64,000 bases of DNA from Prunella strophiata (Eukaryota; Chordata; Aves; Passeriformes; Prunellidae), in contig JAZBQD010000015.1 of assembly GCA_036583965.1 (NCBI GenBank), positions 20,737,310-20,801,309 on the forward strand, read 5' to 3'. Shown piece by piece: positions 62,563 through 64,000 of the stretch. The notes beneath the pieces were generated by a model. The model was not told where the DNA came from. It saw only the letters and a list, made by a program, of their open reading frames with translations, and did not search any database. The translations under genes and the position numbers were made by a program. Position 1 is the stretch's first letter, and the number at the start of each line of letters is the position of its first letter.

Positions 62563-62580
62563 TGTCTAAATACTGACTTC

Positions 62581-64000
62581 TAGTGGTCTGTTGGTTAATG
62601 TGCTGATCTGCCTTATGAAAATGTGTATGTTCCCAGGGAGCCTTTTTTCCTGACTGCTCTTATCTCTTGCTCCCTTTAAATATTTTTATTTGATTAGATA
62701 TGCATTGGAAGTTGAATTTGGAAATGTAAGATCTAAAGTCAGTTGTGTTTTGTACAAGGTTTCAGCCTTCTCTAAGGATGAAAAGAAACCTGATCTGCCT
62801 CTTCTGGCAGGCAGGATAGTAAATGGTTTTGGGAGAGGGATGCAGTTCTGGCAGGAGCTCTTTAAACATCTTGGCACAAGTCAGATGGCTGACTAAACTC
62901 AAACTCTCTTTTCTCCATCTAAAGTGATGCTCTTCTCAGTTCACATGGCCTGCACAGAGTTCTTTCTGAAACACCTACAGATTGGCCAGAGTTTCTGGGT
63001 AACACCTGGTGGTTTTTGCTGAGCTGAACTGCCTGTTCCTTAGGCTAATTTTCTCACCTGCATCATCAGAGGCCAGGGAACTGAGAAACTAAAACTAATG
63101 GGGATGTATTGCAGAAGCCAAGCTGGATTGCCTCACCCCAAACCCATATGCAAGTTATACTTCTGTCAGATGGAAGAGTTACTTCAGCAAGTTTAAACCT
63201 ACCTCTTGATTTCTCAGGACCTCAGTTTTGCTCTGCAGGTAATTGGAAATATGGGTTACTCTTGTAAATAAATTTTATCAAATAATACCATTATTTTCAG
63301 TCACTCCAAAATCATCTGATAATTTTATACATCACTGAAGAGGTAATGCTAAAATGCAGGTACGTTTTTTTAGCAGAAAACCTTTTTGGTGATTAATTTT
63401 CTAGTATTTAATTCAGAGGTAATATTTCATATGCGAGGCAGTCTTAACAGCACCAGTAAATTTAATGCAGCACCAAATTTTGAGTCTATAAAAAAGTAAA
63501 ATATACACTTCTATTAATACACTAATGCAGAAGATGCTTCTCTTATTTACAGATCTACTGTAAGAATTCAATAACTTTTTTTTGCACTGAAATAAATAAC
63601 TGAAAAGATCAAGTTTACATCTGATGTCCCAACACGGTGGTTCTTTTTCAGAAATTTTTTTCATGATTCCTGGCCAATTTGACTAATTCATGTCAGGCTG
63701 TGGATCTTGAGGAAATTTATTTTAATATTTGAGATAGTTGCAACATAAGATAAAAGCCATCATAAAAGCTTTCCTCATGGTGTTTGCATGTCTTTGTTGT
63801 AGTGAAGCATCTAGGCTTGTACATGCATCCTTTCACTCAGTCAGTGTCAAAAAGTTTTGCATGTATGAGCTAATTACTTTTTACTGTTGCATAAAGATTT
63901 TTTGACTGACTTACATCTCTTCCAGTCATTCAGACTGAGTTTTAAATAGTTGCCTATTTAATAATACCACCACTATGGATAATAATGCATTTTAAGGATA
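62581..64000. other. Downstream intergenic sequence
   Basis: AT-rich sequence without a recognised gene. On the minus strand an AATAAA lies at 62690-62685, which could end a convergent transcript. In mammals SPAG1 lies next to RNF19A in convergent orientation (recalled), but I cannot recognise SPAG1 coding sequence here. Confidence 0.5.

Larger units (their letters stand above)
61056..62580 (+). other. RNF19A: 3' UTR of RNF19A
   Basis: About 1.5 kb of AT-rich sequence after the stop, ending near the distal polyadenylation site. It carries a proximal and a distal AATAAA, which would give two 3' UTR lengths. The short open frames here have no coding signature. Confidence 0.8.

Noticed and set aside
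62690..62896. Overlapping plus and minus frames that might be a SPAG1 terminal exon
   Set aside because: I could not recognise any SPAG1 domain or tail sequence, and both strands are open for similar lengths, so no gene is called.
1..64000. CRISPR array, operon, prophage or bacterial defence system
   Set aside because: The window is vertebrate DNA with introns and CR1. No direct-repeat array with spacers, no clustered prokaryotic ORFs and no Shine-Dalgarno pattern exist.

Overview
The window is vertebrate nuclear DNA, most likely from a bird and possibly a songbird. The evidence is a large gene with GT-AG introns, an AT-rich background with one strong CpG island, very few interspersed repeats, and one piece of a CR1 (chicken repeat 1) LINE at about 34.6-34.85 kb whose 3' tail and body match the avian type. 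No bacterial, plasmid or phage features are present.

One gene explains almost everything that can be recognised. It is RNF19A (dorfin), an RBR-type (RING1-IBR-RING2) E3 ubiquitin-protein ligase with membrane-embedded segments, on the + strand. A CpG-island promoter with a probable non-coding exon 1 lies at about 4.7-5.9 kb. A 36 kb intron 1 follows (5254-41433 if the 5253 donor is used). Nine coding exons lie between 41434 and 61055. They join in frame, with every junction GT-AG, into an 805-residue protein counted from the methionine at 41604. The 3' UTR runs to about 62.58 kb, with a proximal and a distal AATAAA signal. I recognised the protein from its sequence: the RING1 C3HC4 pattern, the IBR, the RING2 with its catalytic cysteine, the two long hydrophobic segments and the Ser-rich C-terminal tail.

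Layout: 1-4.2 kb is upstream intergenic sequence with nothing recognised. 4.25-5.95 kb is the GC-rich promoter region. 5.25-41.4 kb is intron 1, which holds the CR1 fragment, several microsatellites, short tandem duplications, striking perfect inverted repeats, and two GC/CpG-enriched patches (about 28.65-29.1 kb and 39.85-40.16 kb) that could be alternative promoters or enhancers. 41.4-61.05 kb holds the coding exons. 61.06-62.58 kb is the 3' UTR. 62.6-64 kb is downstream sequence without a recognised gene.

I did not find a new multi-gene system. The points most worth checking are: a cluster of short upstream ORFs, one of them a minimal AUG-UGA, just before the RNF19A start codon; a sharp exon-to-exon GC3 mosaic (exons 3, 8 and the start of exon 10) that seems to have changed the protein in the tail; a pair of mutually exclusive overlapping hairpins beside a G-rich tandem repeat at 39.69-39.76 kb; and an unexplained GC-rich, coding-like patch in intron 2 at 45.3-45.7 kb.
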